Below, piece by piece: positions 47,281 through 58,000 of a stretch of 64,000 nucleotides of DNA. Below the pieces are notes generated by a model. The model did not search any database. It was given only the letters and a program-made list of their open reading frames with translations, and had not been told where the DNA came from. The stretch is taken from assembly GCA_004194705.1 (NCBI GenBank), contig SADC01001277.1, forward strand, positions 951,640 through 1,015,639. The letters are read 5' to 3'. Source of the stretch: Ditylenchus dipsaci (taxonomy: Eukaryota; Nematoda; Chromadorea; Rhabditida; Anguinidae). Both the position numbers and the translations under genes were made by a program. The first letter of the stretch is position 1. The number at the start of each line of letters is the position of its first letter.

Positions 47281-48150
47281 ATGTGGTGTGTTTTTTGTTT
47301 AGTCATTAGTTTCTGAATTGACTGCACAAATTTATTCAACATAGACTTTGTTAATATTATTCAGCAAACAAATCGATCAGAATTTTCTCAGTCTTTGATG
47401 CGCACTTTTACAAATATTTTGTATTATTTCTCGCAAAACCTCTTTATTACTATCATCTTTGTTGAAAAAAAATTAAAATAACTTGAAAGATTACATTTTT
47501 TACTTTATTTTTACTGAATTTTTTTTTCGCATAGGCATTTTTCCGCAATGGCTCAAGCCCCAAAAACTTTTTGGGGATTTCACAAGCGTGCGAGAGCCCT
47601 TGACAACATTTTTAAAACATGCTGCAGTACTTTTGAACCACCCTGTATTTTAAAAAGGTATAATATCAAGACACAAGCGTGCTCTTTACCTCAGTCTCTG
47701 ACACATTTTGTTTTATTGATTATGTAAATCTCTAAAGGAATCCACTCGGGAGAAAACTTCATCCGAATTTCTTTTATACGCAATTTTTGGTTGTACAAAA
47801 AATGTTAAGTTTGGTTTTTTTTTGAAAAACTTCTACAATTTTTACTTTCTTCTCACACATGTTTGCCCTATCTTATCATACCAAAATTATGGCATTTTAG
47901 TAATGAGTCATTCATTTTTAGTTTTTTTTTGAAAATCTCTTTTAGTTATTGTTTATATTAAAAATATTTCCAAGATATAATAGCAAAAAAATGTTTGGAT
48001 TATTGCCCCAAAATTTAGTTAAAAATTTAGGGCAAGTTTTTGTTTTATAAAAATGAATATTAGTCTTCATTTCTAATTTGCAGATTTTTTCGTAGCAGAA
48101 CAGCATGTCTAGCATTAATAACTAGTCAATTTAATCAGCAGTATTCATCA
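47281..48150. other. TMEM53 upstream region, no other gene
   Basis: AT-rich. Likely holds the TMEM53 promoter and 5' leader, but no core promoter element stands out. Confidence 0.4.
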
Positions 48151-50886
48151 ATGACTCCTTTTGCTGACGAGCCGATTGTACTGAAATGGAGTGGGGATGA
48201 GAATAAACCCGGACACAATCCTCTGGTGATCCATCTTGGTTGGGCTGGTTGCAAGGATCGATATCTGGCAAAGTATTCCAAGATTTATGAGGATATCAAG
48301 TATTCGATTTGTTTTGGACTTAAATTGCTTAAGAAGTATTTTAATTTTTTAGCTTGTCTATTGCTCGCTTCACAGTTCCACTCTCCAAGGTGCGCTGCTA
48401 CTCGTCATATCGTCAGTTTGCTGTGGAAATCTACGAGAAGATCTTGAATTTGGACGAGAAAGAACTTAAATTTCCTATCTTTTTCCATTTGTTTAGTATG
48501 AATGGATGTTCTTTGTTTTCCGCGTTATGGGATCTGCTGGACACAACCTCTAATGGAAATGCAATAAAAAGAAATGTAAAAGGGATTATTTTTGACAGGT
48601 CAGTTTTTGTTTATTATCTTAAATTGGTTCGTCGAAAAAACAAAAAAAATATTTTTAAAAAATATTTTTTCACGGGTTTAGACTTTTTTCATTAAATCAG
48701 TCCGAGTTGAGAATGACAATGAGCATGGCGTAAGTAGAGTACGGGCTTTATACTAATCTTTTGTCTAGCGCTATGCTCTCTTTTTGAAATTTAGTGCTTG
48801 GTGTAAAAATATTGTTAGGCAATGTATTTGAAGGCTATCCAGAACCTTTGGGCCCCACTCGCCAGAACCAAAGGGGTCCCACTCGCCAGAACCAAAGGGT
48901 CCCACTCGCCAGAACCAAAGGGGTCCCACTCGCCAGAACCAAAGGGTCCCACTCGGCAGAACCAAAGGGTCCCTGCTATCTTTGCCATTGTTTTTTTTAA
49001 ATTGTTTTCATTCTGAATTTCCGCGTTGTTTCTTATGCGAAAAATATCCTCATTTTTAATTTTTACTCAGTTTGTGTTTTTTTATTTGGGGCCCCACTCG
49101 CCAGAACCAAAGGGGTCCCACTCGCCAGAACCAAAGGGGTCCCACTCGCCAGAACCAAAGGGTCCCACTCGGCAGAACCAGAGGGGTCCCACTCGCCAGA
49201 AGCAAAGGGGTCCCACTCGGCAGAACCAGAGGGGTCCCACTCGCCAGAACCAGGGGGTCCCATTCACAAACTTATTTAAATCTTTATTTAATTATCATTC
49301 ACATACAATGCAATACTATTCACATACAATGACCTATTCAGACAGAAAGACATTAATTTATTTTATAGATAGCGTCGATAAGGGAACCGCTTTCCTGTGC
49401 CAAACTGAACTGTGATTTCTTCGGCGGACATCTCTACGACGACTGCACAAATCTTCTTTTTCCCGCTTAACGGCCACGGCTGATCCCACCACCAATCCGC
49501 TCGGAAGTCCCTCGATTTGTACAGCAACGTCACCCTGCACTTCCGGTTCAGCGACGTCTCGTTCGACTTCTGGTGGCTGGAAAGCATTTGACAATTCATT
49601 GGTACCTCCTGGGACCCCTGGTTCTGGCGAGTGGGACCCCTCTGGTTCTGCCGAGTGGGACCCCTTTGCTTCTGGCGAGTGGGACCCCTTTGGTTCTGGC
49701 GAGTGGGACCCCTTTGGTTCTGGCGAGTGGGACCCTTTGGTTCTGGCGAGTGGGCCCCAAAGGTTCTGTTGCTCCTATTTGAACATCTATGTTCAAACAA
49801 TTAAATTGTGCTTTATGTGGCAAAATTTATTTTAAGTCGAAATTTTGAGACGAGTGCTCTGCCTCGAACAAAACACACTCCATAAGAATTTACTTTTTCT
49901 TGGCTCAAATCAAATTGAGGCCTCAAAAGTTCACCTTCTAAATTAATTTTTTTCGCCCTATGATATTATTTTGCCGTATATAATTGTAATTTTTTTAACG
50001 TTTTGAATTGTGTATATACCTAAATCTTAGAAATGACCTATCATACTTTGCTCAATCATTTGCAGAATGTTTTAGATGTTGGTTTTAGTAGAAAGTTTTT
50101 AATGAAGAGCTTTTAAAAAAAAATTAACAAATTTTTGTCAGCTTTTTTTCATATCTGCTGACCTCTGCATTTTGCAAATAATTCAGCAAAGTTAGATAGC
50201 TTATAAGAAATCTAATAAAAGTTAAAAGAATAATTTAAAGAAAAATAACTAAAATAAAATAAAAGGATTGAAAAAGTAAATTAGAGGCAAAACTCAGAGT
50301 TTTGTTTGCGGATTTCGTTACCGCCCTTTTTTGGGTGCTTTCTTTACTTTTTTAACATTCAAATAAAGACGCGCCGAGATAGGAAAAACGTTATCCAGTT
50401 CTTGAATTTTATTTAGCTATATTTTTTATTTGCAGTTGTCCAGCAAATGTGATGCCATGGCAAAGTGCTGATGCAGTGTCCTTTGCCAGCTTTTCGCCCA
50501 GCCAGTCCAACAGTCTTTCCAGACACAGCTATCGCTACGCCCTCACTGGCGCGTTCTCCCTGCATAGAGCTGCTGTCTGGCTTCGCTCCAACTTTGAACC
50601 AAATATCTACGAACAACATTTCTCCTATTTCCATCTGCTAAAAATTCCAGACCTTCCAAAACAACAGCTTTATTTATACTCTAGTGTAGACAAAATTTGC
50701 AGTGCGTCCAGCATAGAATACTTCCAGACTGCGCAGTTGGACAGAAGCTGCAACCTAACAGTCAAGCGGTGGGACGATTCCCCACATGTTGAGCACCTAC
50801 GACATCACGCTGAAGTGTATACCAATTTGTGTGTGGAATTTGTCAAAGTTCAAGCAAAAGAAAATGGCATTATAAATGGAGCTTAA
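48151..50886 (+). CDS. TMEM53: TMEM53 (DUF829, alpha/beta-hydrolase-like)
   Basis: Exons 48151-48299, 48353-48598 and 50436-50886 join in phase to 281 residues, close to the 277 of human TMEM53. Conserved points: HLGWAGCKDRYLAKYSKIYE near residue 27 (LGWgGC.D..LaKYs.iY in the family), IARFTVPLSK, the FHLFSMNGC segment at the position of the nucleophile elbow, GIIFDSCPAN (family FDSaPg), YLYSSVDKI, and DDSPHVEHLRHH with the conserved H-V-x-H-L-R near the end. TMEM53/NET4 is a nuclear-envelope and ER protein. No base correction is needed. The 1.84 kb second intron contains the array-armed element 48841-49767. Confidence 0.93.
48841..49767. mobile_element. TIR element with inverted 24-bp minisatellite arms in TMEM53 intron
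   Basis: Ends AGAACCTTTGGGCCCCACTC and its complement at 49745-49767. Arrays of the CCACTCGCCAGAACCAAAGG unit: + orientation at 48852-48975 and 49089-49262, - orientation at 49607-49758. The segment between (49360-49600) is much richer in GC than its surroundings and is open on the minus strand. Confidence 0.8.
49363..49600 (-). pseudogene. GC-rich open frame, possible cargo remnant of the array-armed element
   Basis: On the minus strand one frame reads WWWDQPWPLSGKKKICAVVV then EMSAEEITVQFGTGKRFPYR and ends at 49363. The Trp-rich start and the balanced composition look protein-like, but the same DNA is open in a second frame (VERDVAEPEVQGDVAVQIEG). The unit arrays extend the frame artificially upstream. 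Family not recognised. Confidence 0.35.
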
Positions 50887-50994
50887 AACTTACCTTTAAA
50901 ATATTATATTCAAGCTCAAAAGCCAAAAAGTAAATAGTTTGAGTTGTAGACTGATTTTATGAAAAATATGGCCCTATACGACATAACGAAATTT

Positions 50995-51240
50995 TTTCGC
51001 CTTGGTCCAACGCCGTCGTATTTTGTGATTGATATAGGCTTAGACAAGGGTTGGCCAGTGTATGCAAGGATGTATTTAAAACATATCTTAGACTCAGGTT
51101 CAAGCCCGCCCTAGCATACGCTGGCCAAGCCAAAATTAAAGCCTTGCCCGAGCCAAGCCTTTCCCAAGCCTAAATCAATCAAAAACATTAAAACCACAGA
51201 GAGACCAGGGCGAAAAAATATCCTATTGTTGTAAGGGCCA
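50995..51240. repeat. palindromic AGGCTTAG-type element
   Basis: CGCCTTGGTCCAACGCCGTC and GATATAGGCTTAGACAAGGG at the left; CCAAGCCTAAATCAATCA and AGAGACCAGGGCG at the right. The centre has TCTTAGACTCAGGTTCAAGC and the GCATACGCTGGCCAA palindrome. Confidence 0.6.
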
Positions 51241-52251
51241 AAGGGATTTTAAGAACGGTCCGAAAAGATTTTTATCACGACAAGTCTAAAAAACTTCGAA
51301 AAAACAAAATTTTACGCACTTCCCAAGAAATACGGTATCGACACTGTGCACACAGTTAAACTCAATATAAGGATACCTGAAAGAACAGAAAACCTGCTGA
51401 TTAAATCATGAGTTGTATTAAAGAATTACTATAAGTGATTCTACGTAGTTGCTAGCAAAAAAGGCATAACAGAATTTTGGATCAAATCGACTACGGCTCA
51501 AACGAATTTTTGAAAAATCCTTCGCTATTTTTTTAAAAGACGATCGTCTTTGATGGAAACGGCAGTTTCAATCGCCATTTGCCGCTTGACCGTTATATTT
51601 TTTCATTTATACATTTCTGTAATTCAATGTCTTTTCTTGCAAGGACAATGACTAGGATCTCCAAACCAACATTTACTAGTTTTGTTTTATAAAAAAGAAG
51701 TTTAAAATATTGAAGCAAATAATCTGGCACAGTTTGAACTCTCACAAAATTTCCTTGCCAGAAAAAGCATCTTGCTCCTTGCCGTCTTTTCTATGTATTT
51801 TTCGATCTCGGTTAACTAAACTTTTTTTTATTGCTATCAAAAAATCCAAAGAAGTTGGTAGTAGTAGCTTTAACTTTTTTTTTAAATTTCTGTGATTTTC
51901 ATGTCACCCGTGTCACTAATTGTGAAATTTTTTCAAAAAGTAATAAAGATGTAATTTTCACTATGAGTGACTCATTTTTATTTGCACATTATTTCACAAA
52001 ACATTGAGAATAAATCAATAGTTTATTTATTTGTTCTGCTCGTTTTTTTTCAAAGTAAAAATCAAACGCCTTTCAATACCATCCTTTCTTTAATCCTGAT
52101 TCACTAATTTTTTACAAAATGTAAACAAGTTGGGAAAGTAGGAGTCATTTTAAAACCTTTTTTTATTTGTGCAAGGTATTAGACCATTTATCCCTAAAAA
52201 ATTCATCATTGCATAAATAGTTTTACATTTTTTTTAAAATCATTTGACCTA
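51241..52251. other. no gene seen
   Basis: AT-rich sequence between TMEM53 and the small secreted gene. One short ORF at 51710-51895 lacks protein-like features. Confidence 0.45.
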
Positions 52252-53183
52252 ATGAATTGTTTTTCTGCATTGCTCTTTCTCAACTTGCTCGCCGTAAGCA
52301 GCACATTTGGCCAAAGGCACCCGTCATCGAACGCTGTTCAAATAAACACTAGCAATGGAATGACTATTATAAAAACTCCGCCGAACAGCTGCATTTATAT
52401 GGCAAGGTTTTTTTTATTTTTGCAGATAATAGATAATAGACTACTTCTTAAAACGAAGCATAATATTTTGTCGGAACAGGTATATTGCTTGTGAAAAAAA
52501 TTAATAAAGAAAAATGCTGCTAGATTACTACGGGGTGGTCCATTTCTAAGTTTTCAAACGACCATAAATTTTTTAGAAGGCGAATTTTGAGTTTACGTTT
52601 TTTCATTAGCTTTTTCTTGCCAACAATGCTTGTTACTTGTGTGAAAAATAGCTGGATTATTTTAAAATTGTCAGTATTCGGTCCTAAACACTTGCGAGAT
52701 TTTTTCGAAAATTTCATGGTGCACCGCGGTTGCAATTTTTGAAAACTACCATAATGTATAATTAAAAAATGATCAGCGATAAATTCTTCCACAGAAAAAC
52801 CAACTATTCATTTTAGCACTAGACGTGTTAATAAAATTCCTATAAAATTTTCAAGATTAAAGTCGAGTAGTGACAAAATTTTTATTTTCAACGCTGTTTG
52901 TAATCATTGACTTAAGAATGAAAAAGTCTACGACAATGGCATTGAACGACCAGCAAGTCCACAGGAAGTAGCGATGATTGCCCAAAATGAACAAGATTGG
53001 AATAATTGGAGCCAAGAATTCAATGCCGGAATGCAAAAACACTTGGCTCAGTCTTTTCCTCCTGGTTTTCCATTTAATCAACCAAAGACAAAGTTGCCAG
53101 AGTTTTTACCACCGAAAACTCCTGTTCTTCCATGCTTTTGTGTTCACTGTGACAATCAAGGAGGAAATTATAATATAAATTAA
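52252..53183 (+). CDS. small secreted protein, two exons, unidentified
   Basis: ATG at 52252 starts a signal peptide (MNCFSALLFLNLLAVSSTFG, cleavage likely before QRHPSS). Exon 1 runs to 52479 (GAACAG/GTATAT); exon 2 runs from 52917 (CTTAAG/AATGAA) to TAA at 53181-53183. Phases match; total 164 residues. Exon 2 is hydrophilic, with QDWNNWSQEFNAGMQKHL and a Pro/Phe-rich stretch, ending with CFCVHCDNQGG. The middle of exon 1 (52406-52430) is hydrophobic and contains a GTTTTT...TTGCAG stretch too short to be a normal intron, so that part is uncertain. Similar in style to the secreted gene at 43.7 kb, but I see no sequence similarity. Confidence 0.55.
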
Positions 53184-53458
53184 ACAACTTGTTTTACTCA
53201 TACGGTTTGTAAAAAAATATCATTTCGGTAAATTTTATTCTTATTTGTTAATAAAATATTTTGTGGGCGTGTGTAATTTTGTAATTTTTTATGCAGTGGT
53301 ATACTTTGGCGAGGCGGCCCAAAATCAAAGTTTATGCACTCATTTGACATTTGTAGACACCGTAAATGATAGAAAACAGTGGCTCAGTTCATCTGAATTC
53401 TAAAGGGCATTGTAAAATGCACATTCTTCGGAATTCATTAATTGTAATTTCTTCATAT

Positions 53459-53694
53459 ACCGTATATAACCTCTATTAATCCCTCACCCTGACTTTGAGG
53501 ACCTATATCTCAGCCCAGAGCAAATCTTTTGAAAATCTGTTTTTTGCATTTTCTTAACTCTCAAGAGCTCTAACGATTCCGGTTTTTCGATTTAGGATTT
53601 TCTCCCGAAAATTTCGAGATTGACCTCAAACTTTTCAGATTTTCGGGGGTTTGAAAATTAATCCCCCATGGGGGATTAATAGAGGTTATACGGT
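53459..53694. mobile_element. ACCGTAT-family palindromic element, copy 10
   Basis: Left ACCGTATATAACCTCTATTA then ATCCC; right GGGATTAATAGAGGTTATAC then GGT. Family core present (GGACCTATATCTCAGCCCAG). Confidence 0.85.
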
Positions 53695-54029
53695 AATCTT
53701 TTTTGCTAGATAATAACTTACAAACAAAACCACATCGTTCTTAGCGTAACCGATTGCCGTTAAAATTTTTAATTGACTGTTAATTTTCAATTAATCTCAA
53801 GACAATAATCATTTTTTAATTTAAATATTAAGTTTTCTGTATTTTTTCTGCGAGTGGTTAATTTATCTCTCGCCCAAAAATGCATTTTCGGCTAAATTAA
53901 GAGGGCTAGGATACTCACAAAGTTAATGAGTGCAGCTGACAAATCCACCTAACTACAACAATTTGATTCCTTATTGCCCATTTTCGACAATAAAAAATAA
54001 AAAAGTCGAATTTTATTGCTAAAATTGAT

Positions 54030-54262
54030 ACCGTAAAAACTCTATTAACTCCCTCCCTAATTCAAAATCGTGTTTTTGCATTGTGTTTTTGAACAATTTT
54101 TTTAAACTTCTCTCAGGCAAGTTAACACTCATTTTGCAGCTCATCTCACTGGCTACAAAATAGGTGGTAACTTGCTTGAGAACAGACTTCAAAAATTGGG
54201 CCAAAAATTCAATGCCAAGAACACGATTTTGAACGAGGGGGGAGTTAATAGAGTTTTACGGT
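54030..54262. mobile_element. ACCGTAT-family palindromic element, copy 11
   Basis: Left ACCGTAAAAACTCTATTAAC then TCCCTCC; right GGAGTTAATAGAGTTTTACG then GT. The core differs from other copies (CAAAATCGTGTTTTTGCATT), as in the remnant around copy 3. Confidence 0.82.
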
Positions 54263-54354
54263 ATGTTTATGTTGAATAAGCATATTTCAGCAGCAAGGCT
54301 GAATAAAATGTTTCTTTTAGTAAAAAAATTTGGCCCTATCAAACAAAGCGGAGG

Positions 54355-54545
54355 GTGGTTGGTATAGGCCCCTGTTGAATTTTTTCTTTAATTTTTAGGC
54401 TTAGGCTGATGAAAAATTAGGTCAGCGTCTATTAGGATGGACTCCAAAATGAGTCTAAGATATGTCTCGGTCCGTCCCCACATAGGCCCCTTGCCTAAGC
54501 CTAAAGCCTAAAAAGTACCAAAATACTACAGGGATACCAAGTCCA
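54355..54545. repeat. palindromic AGGCTTAG-type element
   Basis: TTTTAGGCTTAGGCTGATGA and GACTCCAAAATGAGTCTAAG at the left; GCCTAAGCCTAAAGCCTAAA and a GGGATACCAAG end at the right. Confidence 0.55.
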
Positions 54546-55059
54546 CACTCCCCATCCCCCCCCCCCCTTTTGTTAGATAGAGCCAAAATTTCGGCAGAGC
54601 AATCAAACGAGCCATGACGTGTGTTATTGGAATTTCACACAAAAGAATTTTCTCGTTGCTTAATGACCTTTTCTGTCGTCCAAAAACTTATTCTTGTTGC
54701 CGACAAACTTTTTTCTTTTTCCGAAAATCATATAATTTTTTTTCGAGATAAAATTCGCTAAAAATAATTTTATGTAAATAAAGTTTTTCGGCGACAATAA
54801 AAAGCTTTGTTCAAAAAGCTATGTGAATTTTAAACCAGCTGAAATATATACGTAGTAATTACCAAAGCACAAATCTTATGGTATTTTTCGATTTTACAAC
54901 TTTATTTTAAACTTAGACATAGACAACCGAATCAACAAACGGAGCCAGTGAACTATCTATTTGCAAAATACATCGCATCAAATATGCATTTCTTTTAGTT
55001 GATCAGTCTAAAATTAGGTATAAGTAAGTTGAGTAAAAGTCAAAAGAAATATTACTTAC

Positions 55060-58000
55060 AGCTTTTAAAAGACAGGAAAACAGAGACAGAACATCTCCAT
55101 ACCTTTTAGCGCCTGCCAAAACACCTAGTTTAGCTTGAAGGTGGTGCAAAAGGATCTTAGAATATCGTTGAGATTCTGTTTGCAACAAATCTCTGTCTCT
55201 GGCATTCAAATCATCAATTGCTTAAAAAATATTAGTTATTAATCTTACAACTGATAATTAATACCTGAATTTGAAAATATTATTGCTTTTAACAAAACGA
55301 ACTCCTCAATCGTTAATTCCAGCCGTCGCATATGGTTCATAACAACTGAAAAGATACGTGTTTGCATTCTTTTACGGAATCTGAAACTTTTCGTGTACTT
55401 TTGTCTGTATTTTTTTTATTAGGCAATTTGATCAACTCTATAAAACTTATACAATTTTTCAATTTGTAATTTTCGCGTGAATTCTTACATCAAATTTATG
55501 CTCATAGCAAAAAATAGCGGTCTCAAATTTCTTACTTTGCTTCTTCTGTATCATCCGGAATAATTAAAATTTTCATTTTTGCAGGAATCCATCCATTTGG
55601 AAAAACAAAAGTTTCTGAATCATGCTCAAATGAATAAAAACCGCTTGTAAAAGTTGTACACATCAAAGACATATTCCGCAGAACTGACTCCTAAATAATT
55701 TTCCAAGGACTGTCATCAAAATTGACATTATTTTTAATGCTCTTTTACGTGCTAACTAATTCGAAGTTATTTGAGTTTGATGTTATGAAATTTGGCGTGA
55801 ATAACTTTATTAATACCATTACTATTGTAGGTATCAATACCGTCTGAAAAGCCTAGTCAAGACGTCCGGTATCTCAACTTAAAGATATTCAATTAAATTA
55901 AGTTTAATTGAAATACTTATAAAGAAGTACAACTTTTTGCTTTTTTCGGTTACCTGTGTTTCATATGATAGCTGAGAAAAAACAGGTAGGGTTTGGCCAT
56001 CTCCACAGTTAGAAATATTAAAAAATCAAAATTGCTAGAAGATCTGTACTTTTTCCACTCTTCTAGTATGCCTTCAATGTTTTTAATCGGCCAGTGGTCA
56101 GGTTTCTAAAAAGTCTAAGTATTACTTCTCAGGCATTTAATTTGTATTAATATTATTTGTTGTTTATTAAAAAATTGCAGATGTCATTCAAAACTTTGGG
56201 ACAATAATTGTAAAGTTCACATGCTACTCTTTTGTCTGACCCTTTAGACGTCTCTTCACACAGCGGTACACCAAGAAATTTTTCGCGATTAGGATCCGAC
56301 CCTTTTCCTAACCAAATCACTTTACTACTTTTTTTCTCAATATTACACGGGAAAAGCCTAACCACGCAGTGCCTTATAGCTGGTCAACAAGAAAGCTTTT
56401 GTACCAAAAAATATCGCTAAGCAAGATTCTTTTAGAAGGTTCTTTTCTGTTTTTTTGACTAAATTTATTTTTATATTGATACGTCCTGTGCCGGTGTATT
56501 TGGCTTATTTAGAAGCAATTTTTCACGCTGATCATTTTTAACACATTAAAGGGCCATTGCCGTCTCCGACAACGGTTGCCCCGTGCTAATTCAAGCCTAA
56601 GCATTGAACTTCTGTACTGATTTTTACCTTGGTTTCTAAGACAACTATAACTTTTTTTAAAGACAAAATTGGATTCTAGGTCTTGTTTTGTTATAAACCA
56701 GGGTTAAAAATCCGTACACAAGTTCAATGATTAGCCGAAAATTTATGAATTGGCGGGCGACGATCCAAAACGCATGGCCATGGTTCTTTAAGTATGACTG
56801 TTGGACCTTATGTACTTTGAGGGGACCTTATCTTGTTTTGCGAATAAAAAGTTGTAGGTGAGTCCAAAAAAAAAAGACGTCCGTCCCGGCTTTATAGCTT
56901 AAATTTTCTAGCGGGACAGGACTAAAAATAAATAGTTGTCCGGGACGAGACAGACTGGAACTTTTTTCCGGGACGGGATATATGCTAAAAAGCCTTCGGG
57001 ACGAAATTCCCGTCCCGTCCCGAGGCCATCTCTACTTTGTACCACGTTTTGTGGACCTTCAGAACTGGGGAGTCAGATTTGTAAGGAACCTGGTCACGCT
57101 CCACAACAGGGCTGCGTCGGAACCGGAAAAAAATCGGAACGGATTTCGGAATCGGAACTCCCGAATTTTCGGAATCGGAATTCGGATTTCGGAACTTGGC
57201 CTATTTTTTCGGAATTCGGATTTCGGAAAATTTTTGAGCTCCAAAAAATAAGAATCAAATTTCCAATCATTTTTTTATCCTTATTTTTGATAACACACAA
57301 AAGAGGGCCCTTTATTACAATGCGAGGATGGGGGTTTTGCCTTGTTCCCCCTACCCCTGTTGTTATTTTTTGTGGTTTTTTAGGCTCAAGCTTAGGCAAG
57401 AATAGGCCAGCGTATGCTGGGATGGACTTGAACATGAGTCTAAGATATGTTTGAGTCCGTCCTAAGATACGCTGGCCTACCCTTGACTAGGCCAAAAGCC
57501 TAAAAAATAACAAAAACAACAGGGACGCCCAAGCAACCCCCAATGTATGGCCCAAACAGCTCAATCAGCATCAATATTCAAAGTTGTATGCTGTCAACCC
57601 AAACAACCAGGATACACCCGAACCACCAGGATGGAGCCCGAACCACTGGCTACATTCAAACCACCGGAATGAGGCTCGGACCAGATCCTTGTCGGCGCCA
57701 GCAAACGTGGCAGATGTATGACGGGAACAAAGAAAACATATACGAAAACATCGAAAAAAACTAGAATTTGGGTTAACAAATACCGAGAAAAAGCTTAATT
57801 TGATTTCATTTTTCGGTTTTCGGGATTCGGAACTTGACATTTTTTTCGGAATTCGGATTTCGGAATTCGGAACTCAAAAAGTATCGGATTTCGGAATTCG
57901 GAATTCGGATTTCGGAATTCCGACGCACCCCTGGTACCTGGATACCCCAAAAAGATGGAAAGAAACTCTGGTATGCATACATTTTTATGCATCCAGAGTC

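Noticed and set aside
48852..49262. CRISPR-like look of regularly repeated 24-bp units
   Set aside because: Units are directly tandem with no variable spacers, in an animal intron, and mirrored on the other arm.
48794..49823. Several ORFs of 60-145 codons on both strands rich in repeated ARTKGVPLARTKG or TRQNQRGP
   Set aside because: They are translations of the 24-bp minisatellite, open in all frames because the unit lacks stops; no splice or start support.
56936..57454. 172-codon plus ORF
   Set aside because: It runs through CCCGTC and CGGAATTC repeats and a palindrome; no protein-like segment.
57059..57990. ORFs rich in FRNPNSEFR or GFRNRNSRIF
   Set aside because: Translations of the GGAATTCGGATTTCGG arrays of the hAT-type element.
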